In this document: piece after piece, positions 43,608 through 50,382 of the stretch
Layout: the number at the start of each line of letters is the position of its first letter
Numbering within the stretch: position 1 is the stretch's first letter
Virus record (IMG/VR): IMGVR_UViG_3300008107_000399
Coordinates: 1 to 52,869 of that record
Strand: one strand, 5' to 3'
Length of the DNA: 52,869 nt
Source of the DNA: a virus
Notes under the pieces: generated by a model
Told to the model about the DNA's origin: nothing
Seen by the model: only the letters and a program-made list of their open reading frames with translations
Database searches by the model: none
Made by a program: the position numbers and the translations under genes

Positions 43608-43644
43608 TTATTTTCCTAAATAGAGACCGTAGTCCCTATGTTAA

Positions 43645-44355
43645 TTACTGATTTTCAATCTGTACGTAGATACCAGCGGCTGCATCAAACTTCCAAGGAG
43701 CACTTTCACCGGTTGCGTATACATAGTTTGAACCGCCTGCAATCTGAGTTAGCTGTACACGGCGGGCAGTTATTTTAGTTACAAAATAAGTGTTAGTTGC
43801 TGAGTCAGTAGCAGTAATGCTCATTTCGTTTACACCAAGATTTGCACTAGCAACTAGTTTACATGTTTCTGTACCATCACTTGTTCTAACTCTAAATCTG
43901 TGATTTCCAACTTGTTTGATAATGTCACCTGTAGTAACTTCAGTACCTGAACCAATTTGTGCTTCAAATTTAATTGCGTTTTGACGAGCACTTGCACCGC
44001 TAGTCAATGCAACTGTAACGCCGCCTGAACCACTAGTATAAGTTGCAGTCTCGTTACCGTCGGCAACTGTGAATGTTGGAACTGAAGTATAACCAGAACC
44101 AGCATTAGTAATCAAAATACCTGTTAGGTCATTGCTGCCGTTAACTTGTGCAGTACCTGTTGCAGTAATGCCGCCTGAAATTTGAGGAGCTGAAAATGTA
44201 ACAGTAATTGTTCCTGTTAGATCTGCCGTGATTGGTGCTGCGATTGTTACACTAGCAACGCCTTCTCCGCCTACACCAGTGTTGCCACCTTGTGCATAGT
44301 TGTTGAACGGGGTAATTGTATTACCAAAATATTTTTTATGTAAAGGACGTCCCAT
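43645..44355 (-). CDS. Conserved virion structural protein, MGRPL type (236 aa)
   Basis: It begins MGRPLHKKYFGN, a start seen in a structural protein family of T4-like marine phages. Residues 30-125 are a beta-rich Thr/Gly domain. This includes the module ITNAGSGYTSVPTFTVADGN, which recurs in the insertion of the 3445-aa fibre (GSGYTVAPTA, GFGYTTTPTI). Residues 125-236 form another beta domain (KQVGNHRFRVRTSDGTETC, TKITARRVQLTQIAGGSNY) ending GESAPWKFDAAAGIYVQI. Role is unknown; a capsid or baseplate decoration protein is possible. It is the first gene after the capsid operon terminator and has its own late promoter and 95-base leader. Confidence 0.6.
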   Translation of the reverse strand: MGRPLHKKYFGNTITPFNNYAQGGNTGVGGEGVASVTIAAPITADLTGTITVTFSAPQISGGITATGTAQVNGSNDLTGILITNAGSGYTSVPTFTVADGNETATYTSGSGGVTVALTSGASARQNAIKFEAQIGSGTEVTTGDIIKQVGNHRFRVRTSDGTETCKLVASANLGVNEMSITATDSATNTYFVTKITARRVQLTQIAGGSNYVYATGESAPWKFDAAAGIYVQIENQ

Positions 44356-44460
44356 TTTATTTTCTCCTTAAGAAACATGGCGTTCTAGGCCATACGCGGT
44401 TGGATTTCCGCATAAAATTCACCCTGTGTGAATCATACAATATATTTATCCGTTCGTAAG
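44356..44460 (-). promoter_or_regulatory. Late promoter GATAAATA and leader of the MGRPL-type gene
   Basis: GATAAATA on the minus strand at 44443-44450, 87 bases before the ATG at 44355. The leader contains small hairpins: GCGG/CCGC (44396-44411) and ATGGC/GCCAT (44377-44381 and 44389-44393). A strong AAGGAG ribosome site follows. The promoter lies just downstream of the gp23 terminator, making a clean transcription boundary. Confidence 0.55.
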
Positions 44461-44482
44461 AAAGGGCTCCGAAGAGCCCTTT
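44461..44482 (-). terminator. Intrinsic terminator after gp23, UUCG tetraloop
   Basis: Read on the minus strand: AAAGGGCTC-TTCG-GAGCCCTTT, then CTT. The 9-bp stem is closed by a C(UUCG)G loop, the most stable RNA tetraloop. It lies 28 bases after the gp23 stop. The U-run is short (UUUCUU). This is the clearest terminator in the window. Confidence 0.85.
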
Positions 44483-44510
44483 ATAATTAACGTACCTTGC
44501 GGTAAGTTGA

Positions 44511-45680
44511 TTAGCTGAATACAGCGTTACTGATAGTAACTGTACCTAGGTAATCAGCTGCGTTACCTAGAGAACTAGCTGTGTTTGACAACTCAACATA
44601 ACCATAACGTGTCATGAATGATACGACTGGCTCGAATGTTGATGGGTCAAGAACAACACCACTGCTCATCAATGGAATGTATGGGCAATAGAATGCTGCT
44701 GCATCGCTCTCGTTAGCACCTTTGTAACCAACAAGAATTGTATCGTTGGATGCATATGTGTTAACATAAACTTTCATAGCATTGTTCAATGTACCAACAA
44801 ACTTAGTGTTTGTAGGTGCTTCGAATGTACCTTCTGTTGTACGAGCAAATGCGCTTGTAGTAGCAGATTGTAGAATTGTCAATGCTGTTGGGCTTACAAC
44901 TGCCCAGTTACCAGCGCCACGACGTGTACGTTGGGCGATTGTGTTAGCAACACGGTTGATCATAACTGCTAAAGCAGCATGTTCGTCACCAACGAAAGTA
45001 GCAGTACCAGAAACAGCAGCTTGGTTATAAGCCTGTTGGTTCTGTGTACCAGCTAGAGTTGTTAATGAAGAAATAATTTCTTGATCAATTTCTGCTGTGA
45101 TTTCTTGTGCAAGAGCAGCCATGATTTCTGCTTCGATGTCAATACCTTGTTGGGCTTGTGCATCTTGTGCAGATTCGAAAGTCCAGCGAGCTGATAACTT
45201 ACGAGTCTTAGCTTCTACAGTTTGCTTCAAGATTTGAATGCTTAGACGCTTACCAGCTGCACCTTCTAGAGCGGCTGTAGAAGCTGCCTTACCAGTGCCA
45301 GCAGCACCAGAATAGCTTTCTGCAATCTTGAATGGGCTTAGTGCCTCTTCACCAGCTGTAGCATCACCTGTACCGCTACCGTTTGTATCGCTGTAGCGAA
45401 CACGTAGAGTATGGATTTGTCCAACTGGACCAGTCATTGGTTGTACACCGACCAACTCGTTAGCGATAACTGTTGGCATGACACGTCTGATCACTGGAAG
45501 GATCACACGATTTAATGTTGCGACGTTGCCGGCAGAAGTGGCACCCACGCTAGCACTTTCAGCTAGATACTTACGAGTGTTCTCTAGTGTTGATGCCATT
45601 ACGGATTTCTTGGTGCCTGATAGACCTTCAAGAAGTGCTTCTTTTGTTTCTGCCCAACGGCCTGTTAGTAGTTCCGACAT
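44511..45680 (-). CDS. gp23: Major capsid protein gp23
   Basis: A 389-aa HK97-fold capsid protein of the T4 family. The N-terminal 41 residues form a scaffold-like, charged helix (TGRWAETKEALLEGL) ending in LAE (39-41). This fits the gp21 protease site (I/L-x-E), giving a mature protein starting SASVGATS. Family marks are NVATLNRVILPVIRRVMPT, ANELVGVQPMTGPVGQIHTL, RKLSARWTFESAQD, MNGL-type AEIMAALAQEITAEIDQEI, and a C-terminal PYIPLMSSGVVLDPSTFEP with FMTRYGYV. T4 gp23 is 521 aa, so this version is clearly short and may lack part of the insertion domain. It is last in the capsid operon, with an AGGAG ribosome site and a strong terminator. Confidence 0.93.
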   Translation of the reverse strand: MSELLTGRWAETKEALLEGLSGTKKSVMASTLENTRKYLAESASVGATSAGNVATLNRVILPVIRRVMPTVIANELVGVQPMTGPVGQIHTLRVRYSDTNGSGTGDATAGEEALSPFKIAESYSGAAGTGKAASTAALEGAAGKRLSIQILKQTVEAKTRKLSARWTFESAQDAQAQQGIDIEAEIMAALAQEITAEIDQEIISSLTTLAGTQNQQAYNQAAVSGTATFVGDEHAALAVMINRVANTIAQRTRRGAGNWAVVSPTALTILQSATTSAFARTTEGTFEAPTNTKFVGTLNNAMKVYVNTYASNDTILVGYKGANESDAAAFYCPYIPLMSSGVVLDPSTFEPVVSFMTRYGYVELSNTASSLGNAADYLGTVTISNAVFS

Positions 45681-45694
45681 TTATTTTCTCCTAA

Positions 45695-46792
45695 TTAATG
45701 TTTAATTCCAGCAAGACGACGCATATCAAAAATATTGTGCTCGTGCTCGCTTCTACTTACGCTGTTGGTTTCCTTGTTGCCTGTTACTTCTTTTGCCTCT
45801 AATAATGCCTGTTTTTTCTTCTGAGGAGCTTCGCCAGCGATAACTGCTGGAAGGTACTTGTCAAAACTACCGCGTAGTTTTGCAGTCTGTACACTCTCAA
45901 GTAATTCGATCATAATAGCTTTCTGGGTATTAGCCAAAGGTGCTACTAGTTCGTTCATAATTTCTTGACGGTCTTTGCTCTCCATTAGAGATTTTACTTC
46001 TGCTTCTTTGCTTTCTAAGATTTTTGTTGCTTGTGCTACAGCGTGTTTAGCCTCTGCAACCTCGAAATCTTTCTTGTCTATGACTTTGAGCAATTTAGCT
46101 GTTTCTGATTTTTCGTTAAGATAACTGTTTTGATATTCGCTAGCGTATGCTTCGAACAACTTACGACCGAAGTCGTTTCTACGAGCTACTTCAATGTCTT
46201 CTTTCAATTGACCGATCTCTTTGGTAAGAGTCTTTTCAACTGTAGATTCGACAAGTTTAGCAGCACGTTTGATGAATTGTTCTTTCATACTAGCTAAAGC
46301 CTCACGGCCTTCGCGAACTAAACGTACCTTAGCGTTTGCAATGTCTTGCTTATCTGTGTGGAACTCTGCAATTTCTTGAGCCAGAGCTTCTACTACGAAA
46401 CGCTCAAGTGTTTTAAACTTGGCGGACATTTGTACTTGATCTTCATGCAATTCTTTAACTTCACTAGCTAATTGACGAGTTACAAACTCTTGCATTAGTT
46501 TTGTGTTGCTTTGCATTTTAACAGCATACTTGGCTTTCATTTCAGCCAACTGTTGACGATCTTCTACAAACTGTTGAATTTCTTCGCGTAGTTGGTCGCC
46601 CAACATGCGATCAATCGCTTCAACCATAACTTGTTTGTCATGCTCGTAGCGTTGTGCAAATTCTTCACGTAGTTGTTGAGTTACTTGTGTACGATTCTCG
46701 TTGATACGAGTTTCCCAAGCAGCCTCAATGTCAGCTTTGATCTCTTCCGAAACCACGTTGTTTTCAAACAAATTTTTAAGTGCGTCCAACAT
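45695..46792 (-). CDS. gp22: Prohead scaffold protein gp22
   Basis: A 365-aa, almost fully helical and highly charged protein with long coiled-coil potential (QQLREEFAQRYEHDKQVMVE, EIQQFVEDRQQLAEMKAKYA). It lies directly between protease gp21 and capsid gp23, the T4 order for the main scaffold. Several I/L-x-E sites for gp21 cleavage occur, as expected for a scaffold that is digested during maturation. T4 gp22 is 269 aa. The C-terminus has a short conserved-looking end, NIFDMRRLAGIKH. It would assemble the inner core on which gp23 polymerises. Confidence 0.85.
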   Translation of the reverse strand: MLDALKNLFENNVVSEEIKADIEAAWETRINENRTQVTQQLREEFAQRYEHDKQVMVEAIDRMLGDQLREEIQQFVEDRQQLAEMKAKYAVKMQSNTKLMQEFVTRQLASEVKELHEDQVQMSAKFKTLERFVVEALAQEIAEFHTDKQDIANAKVRLVREGREALASMKEQFIKRAAKLVESTVEKTLTKEIGQLKEDIEVARRNDFGRKLFEAYASEYQNSYLNEKSETAKLLKVIDKKDFEVAEAKHAVAQATKILESKEAEVKSLMESKDRQEIMNELVAPLANTQKAIMIELLESVQTAKLRGSFDKYLPAVIAGEAPQKKKQALLEAKEVTGNKETNSVSRSEHEHNIFDMRRLAGIKH

Positions 46793-46805
46793 GTGATTCT
46801 CCTTC

Positions 46806-47438
46806 TTATTGGAGTTTGCTTATTATACCTAATAAGCTCTCTTTGAGATATTTTTGTGCTTTAGGGTCATCTTTAACCTCTTGCGCTATGCGTAAGGCAT
46901 TATAACCACCACGACTATTAATCAGGTGTTCATAAATTGGTGTAGGATATGCGCCAGGGGCACTAGGTTGAGCTACCACATCTACTGTGATAATCTCAAA
47001 ATCTGATACTTCACCGGAACTGCCATCGCTGACATTTCCGGATCCGCGGCTTGATACTCCTAACTTCACTCCAGCTTCTAACATAGTTTTCACTAGTTGT
47101 CCCATGGGTGTTGGAAGGATTTTTAATTTTCCATAACCGTCTGCACCATCCATCCACATTTCTGTGATCATATGGCTTACACGGTCAAGGTTGATTCTTA
47201 AGTCGTCTGGATGATCTACTTCGCCTAAAACTGAATAGCCACCTGCAATTTGATCGTTCAGGGTCTTGACAGCCCTGGCAATCTCTCTTCCAGGATAAAC
47301 TCGCTGATTCTGATTCCTCTTGTCGCCTTGAATGAAAATTCCCTTCATATAAAGGTTCTTTCCGTTCTCGCCATCGGATTCAACGACCACTTTTGCTTGG
47401 TCGAAACTCAGGTTTTCACGAAGATAGTTCATCGTCAT
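46806..47438 (-). CDS. gp21: Prohead core protease gp21
   Basis: A 210-aa serine protease of the herpesvirus-assemblin-like fold. GEVDHP carries the catalytic His (76), and GVSSRGSG carries the nucleophile (Ser129 or Ser130). Also typical are KGIFIQGDKRNQNQRVYPG, LDRVSHMITEMW and FEIITVDVVAQPSAPGAYP. It cleaves gp22, gp67-type proteins and gp23 after I/L-x-E and then digests itself. T4 gp21 is 212 aa. The first ATG (47438) lies 4 bases after the upstream stop; a second in-frame ATG two codons later is also possible. It is in one operon with gp20, gp22 and gp23. Confidence 0.92.
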   Translation of the reverse strand: MTMNYLRENLSFDQAKVVVESDGENGKNLYMKGIFIQGDKRNQNQRVYPGREIARAVKTLNDQIAGGYSVLGEVDHPDDLRINLDRVSHMITEMWMDGADGYGKLKILPTPMGQLVKTMLEAGVKLGVSSRGSGNVSDGSSGEVSDFEIITVDVVAQPSAPGAYPTPIYEHLINSRGGYNALRIAQEVKDDPKAQKYLKESLLGIISKLQ

Positions 47439-47442
47439 TTAC

Positions 47443-48294
47443 TTACTTTGCTCTTTTAGGAGCGCCATTTAACGGGCTGTCAGCACTTCTGTCGCCATTG
47501 TCGCCAGTTGCTTTCTTTTCTGCGCCGTGTCCAGGTTCTTTCTTCTTAAACGCTGTCTTACCTGCGTTGCCGCCTGGGACATTAACGTTACCAAAGTTTT
47601 CTTCTTTAGTCGATGGATTTAACAAACCGCCTTTTGTGCCGCCTGTTGTGCTTTCTCCACCTTTTACGATATTAGCAGTTGTACCGCCCATATTGTTTGC
47701 TTTTGCCATGACTGACTTGGCGTTTGCACCATTGTCACCATGCTTTGGGTTACCAACTTTCTCTACGTATTCACGCATGAAAGCATCTTCTGGCATTTTT
47801 TCCATGCCGTCCATTCCGCCCATGTCGTCACCACCCATGTCGTCACCCATTAATGCTTCAAATTCAGCACGTAGGTCATCAAGAGCATCTTCTAGGTCAA
47901 CTACGCGATCTTCAATATCGCCTTCGCCGCCCATGCCTTCTTCGTCACCTTCGTCGCCGCCTTCTGCATCGATGTCATCAATAAAGTCATCACTAGCGTC
48001 GCCGCCAATGTCGCCTGAATCTTCTTCATCTCCGCCTTCGGCAAAACCAAAACTCTCGTCCATGTCTTCGTCGTCTTCAGCTGCTTCGTCGACTTGTTCT
48101 TCGTCGTCGCCTTCAGCTGCTTCGTCCATTTCTTCCTCTTCTTCACCTTCAACAGTAAAGTCTTCAGCTAAAATGTTCTCGTAAATTTCACGAGATTTTT
48201 CAACTACTAGTTGGTGGAAAAGCTCTTTGGCTTTGTCACTATCTTCATTAATTAGATGCTCGAGCATCTGTTCGAACTTATTTCGATCAGTCAT
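47443..48294 (-). CDS. gp67: Prohead core protein, gp67-like, extended
   Basis: The first 45 residues form an amphipathic helix (FEQMLEHLINEDSDKAKELF) that lines up with T4 gp67 (MEGLIEAIKSNDLVAARKLF). A run of Glu/Asp from about residue 50 to 135 follows, as in T4 gp67, which is only 80 aa. This protein is 283 aa. After the acidic zone comes Gly/Met-rich sequence (MGGDDMGGMDGMEK), a short helix, and a Gly/Lys/Asn-rich basic tail. gp67 shapes the scaffold core in T4. The position before gp21 fits. The long basic tail is new relative to T4 and gives the protein an acidic-then-basic charge layout. Start has GGAG 7 bases upstream. Confidence 0.7.
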   Translation of the reverse strand: MTDRNKFEQMLEHLINEDSDKAKELFHQLVVEKSREIYENILAEDFTVEGEEEEEMDEAAEGDDEEQVDEAAEDDEDMDESFGFAEGGDEEDSGDIGGDASDDFIDDIDAEGGDEGDEEGMGGEGDIEDRVVDLEDALDDLRAEFEALMGDDMGGDDMGGMDGMEKMPEDAFMREYVEKVGNPKHGDNGANAKSVMAKANNMGGTTANIVKGGESTTGGTKGGLLNPSTKEENFGNVNVPGGNAGKTAFKKKEPGHGAEKKATGDNGDRSADSPLNGAPKRAK

Positions 48295-48333
48295 GTTTAT
48301 CTCCTATATGTTATATTGCAAGGCTGTCAAATA

Positions 48334-48340
48334 TATTTAC
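48334..48340 (-). promoter_or_regulatory. Possible late promoter GTAAATA before the gp67-like gene
   Basis: GTAAATATA on the minus strand, 39 bases before the ATG at 48294, in a 121-base gap. The same gap holds an AT-rich inverted repeat, GATTTTTT (48372-48379) and AAAAAATC (48392-48399), with an inner ACA/TGT pairing. Together they could let gp67-gp21-gp22-gp23 be boosted separately from gp20. The match to consensus is imperfect. Confidence 0.35.
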
Positions 48341-48415
48341 ACTTAATTGTAATATATACCGTATAATGGTGGATTTTTTGACAATTTTGTAAAAAAATCG
48401 TCATCGAGTTATTTA

Positions 48416-48655
48416 TTATACAGCAGGTGCTGCCGGTGTCATATACATTGCAGACACTAACTCTAAATCTTTTTCTTGTTCAAGAATGTGAGCTTCGCTA
48501 GCCTTACGGAGCTCATTAATTTGACGTAATGTTAATCTCGTTTTACGTGTATCTTTACGTTTCATAGCACTGCTATCACGACCTGCAGAATATTGCATGT
48601 CGTTAGAAACACTTTTTAAATCTTTATCAGCGTAAAACAATTCTCTTAAAATCAT
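48416..48655 (-). CDS. Small conserved protein between gp20 and gp67 (79 aa)
   Basis: A 79-aa hydrophilic protein: MILRELFYADKDL, then a basic region DTRKTRLTLRQINELRKASE, then a helical end LEQEKDLELVSAMY. I recall proteins with a DTRKTRLTLxxIN core in the same place in T4-like cyanophages. The function is unknown; a minor head or core component is likely from position. The ATG at 48655 lies 8 bases after the gp20 stop. A CATAAATA string spans the gp20 stop but seems too close to act as its promoter. Confidence 0.65.
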   Translation of the reverse strand: MILRELFYADKDLKSVSNDMQYSAGRDSSAMKRKDTRKTRLTLRQINELRKASEAHILEQEKDLELVSAMYMTPAAPAV

Positions 48656-48663
48656 ATGAGTAT

Positions 48664-50379
48664 TTATGCAGCAGGTGCTGGTGTTGCTGCGGTTGGAGGA
48701 GGTGCTGTTCCTTCAGCGCCAGGCATTCCGCCGGCTTCTGGAGAAGCAGTTTCATCTGATAAGTCACTTAGATCACTTTCAATACCTGCTGAACTAATGC
48801 CAGCACCTCGAAGTTCGCCTGAGCTATCAGTTGGCGTGGATTTACCTTTGCCGTTTTCTTCTGCCCACATACGTTCGTTTTCTGCTAACTCTTCGTCTGT
48901 CATGCCTAAGAAACGTTTCATAGCAAATCGTTTGCTCATAAACGGGATCTGACTCATAGTTTGGAACTGTGGCACACGTTGTCCATCTAGTTCTGCTTGA
49001 CGGTATGTAGCAAAGTTTTGTGGCGGTTGGAACTGTACTTCAAACAAACTAGAGTCAATGTTAACTCCGCGATCATACAAATACAATTTAAATTCTTGAT
49101 CAAATACATCTTGCATTAGACTTTGTAGTCGTTGGCAATAGTTATTGAAACGCAGTTCTTGAATGTACGCAGTACCCACACGCCCGTCGTTATATTGAGA
49201 TGCGCTGTCATCTGCACCTGTTGGTAAGTAGCTTGACGGAATACGTAACCCGCGGAATAACTTGTTGGTAAAATACTTCAAGTCGTCAATTTCACCTAGA
49301 TTAGTGCCGCCTGGTAAAGTTTCAACTTTACTTCCGCGACCTTCTGCTGTCTGCGGAAAGAAGTAGTCTTCATTGATACTTAATGGATTGTACGCACTGT
49401 CAATAACATTAGTACCACCGCCAGTAGCACTTGGAAGTCTACGTTGATGTATTTCGTTTTTAACTCTTTCAACAAAGCTCATAGCCAAGTGACTTGGCAT
49501 GTTACCCACGTCAACGTAGAACACTCGACGCTCAGGAGCACGTTGTACACGATAGATAATAATAGCGTCTTCTAACAATTCTTTTTGTTTAAAAACTTTA
49601 AAAATGTTTTCTAACAAGCTGTTTCCAAACGGAAAATTATTGTCTAAACCTTCTGATAATGACAAATGTATAACGTGTTTAGCATCAATTGCTACTTCGT
49701 TTTGATTATTGCTAAAACGTGTACCGTTACTAGCAGGGTATGCACCAGCTTGTCCTCTAGCTGCTGCTCCGCCAGCTACATAGGCAGTGCCACGATTGTT
49801 TGTGTTAGTAGTGTTAGGATTAATAGCTGTAACAATTAAATCTTGAAAGTTAGGATTTAAATCACGGATAACATACTGCTCAGGACGCTTGCCGTCACTT
49901 TCATTTACAATAATTTTAGTAATCTTACCTGGATCAATGTAGACCCATTTTTTAGTTTCAGGATCGCGAACAAAGAACGCATCACCGTATTTGAACACGT
50001 TACGCACAATACGGAAGATTCTAGTTTCAAATTTTTGTAGTTTACACCACTGCTGTAGGTACTCGCGAAGGATAGTAATCTCGCTGTTAGTGGCTTTATT
50101 TCTGTAGAATAAGTTAAAAGGAGTGTGGTTTTCTCTATTTTTTTGGCTAGTAAACTCTGCAATAATATCTAAGGCAGCATTGACTTCACTGTCCATATCC
50201 ATTGTATCATACTGCAAATAACGGTCAACACGATTAGGAGCACCAGTATAGACATCAGGTAAAAAACTAGAATAGTTTGCTCGAGCTGGTCCTGGACGAG
50301 ATGCGCCATTGCCCATTGGACTATAGCTACTAGACGTTGCGTCTACTTGCACAGGTGTAAAATATTTTTTCCAGCTCAT
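48664..50379 (-). CDS. gp20: Portal vertex protein gp20
   Basis: A 571-aa portal of the T4 family (T4 gp20, 524 aa). Marks are RYLQYDTMDMDSEVNAALDI, EFTSQKNRENHTPF, FRIVRNVFKYGDAFFV, VIHLSLSEGLDNNFPFGNS, EDAIIIYRVQRAPERRVFYV, VGNMPSHLAMSFVERVKNE and LPGGTNLGEIDDLKYFTNKL. It forms the dodecameric ring that nucleates the prohead and passes DNA. The C-terminal 60 residues are low-complexity Pro/Ala/Gly-rich. The T4-type portal signature is strong, and the operon context (gp67, gp21, gp22, gp23 downstream) agrees. The ATG at 50379 lies 3 bases after the stop of the tape-measure-like gene. Confidence 0.95.
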   Translation of the reverse strand: MSWKKYFTPVQVDATSSSYSPMGNGASRPGPARANYSSFLPDVYTGAPNRVDRYLQYDTMDMDSEVNAALDIIAEFTSQKNRENHTPFNLFYRNKATNSEITILREYLQQWCKLQKFETRIFRIVRNVFKYGDAFFVRDPETKKWVYIDPGKITKIIVNESDGKRPEQYVIRDLNPNFQDLIVTAINPNTTNTNNRGTAYVAGGAAARGQAGAYPASNGTRFSNNQNEVAIDAKHVIHLSLSEGLDNNFPFGNSLLENIFKVFKQKELLEDAIIIYRVQRAPERRVFYVDVGNMPSHLAMSFVERVKNEIHQRRLPSATGGGTNVIDSAYNPLSINEDYFFPQTAEGRGSKVETLPGGTNLGEIDDLKYFTNKLFRGLRIPSSYLPTGADDSASQYNDGRVGTAYIQELRFNNYCQRLQSLMQDVFDQEFKLYLYDRGVNIDSSLFEVQFQPPQNFATYRQAELDGQRVPQFQTMSQIPFMSKRFAMKRFLGMTDEELAENERMWAEENGKGKSTPTDSSGELRGAGISSAGIESDLSDLSDETASPEAGGMPGAEGTAPPPTAATPAPAA

Positions 50380-50382
50380 TTA

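Noticed and set aside
43616-43622. Plus-strand CTAAATA
   Set aside because: It points antisense into a minus-strand gene with no plus-strand gene after it, so it is a chance match in AT-rich sequence.
47393-48184. 263-aa plus-strand open frame rich in Ser and Pro
   Set aside because: It lies antisense to gp21 and the acidic gp67-like gene. Its Ser/Pro composition is the expected shadow of GAA/GAT-rich coding sequence, and it lacks a credible ribosome site.
48661-48668. Minus-strand CATAAATA over the gp20 stop codon
   Set aside because: It is only 5 bases before the next ATG and includes the stop TAA. It is more likely coincidence than a promoter.
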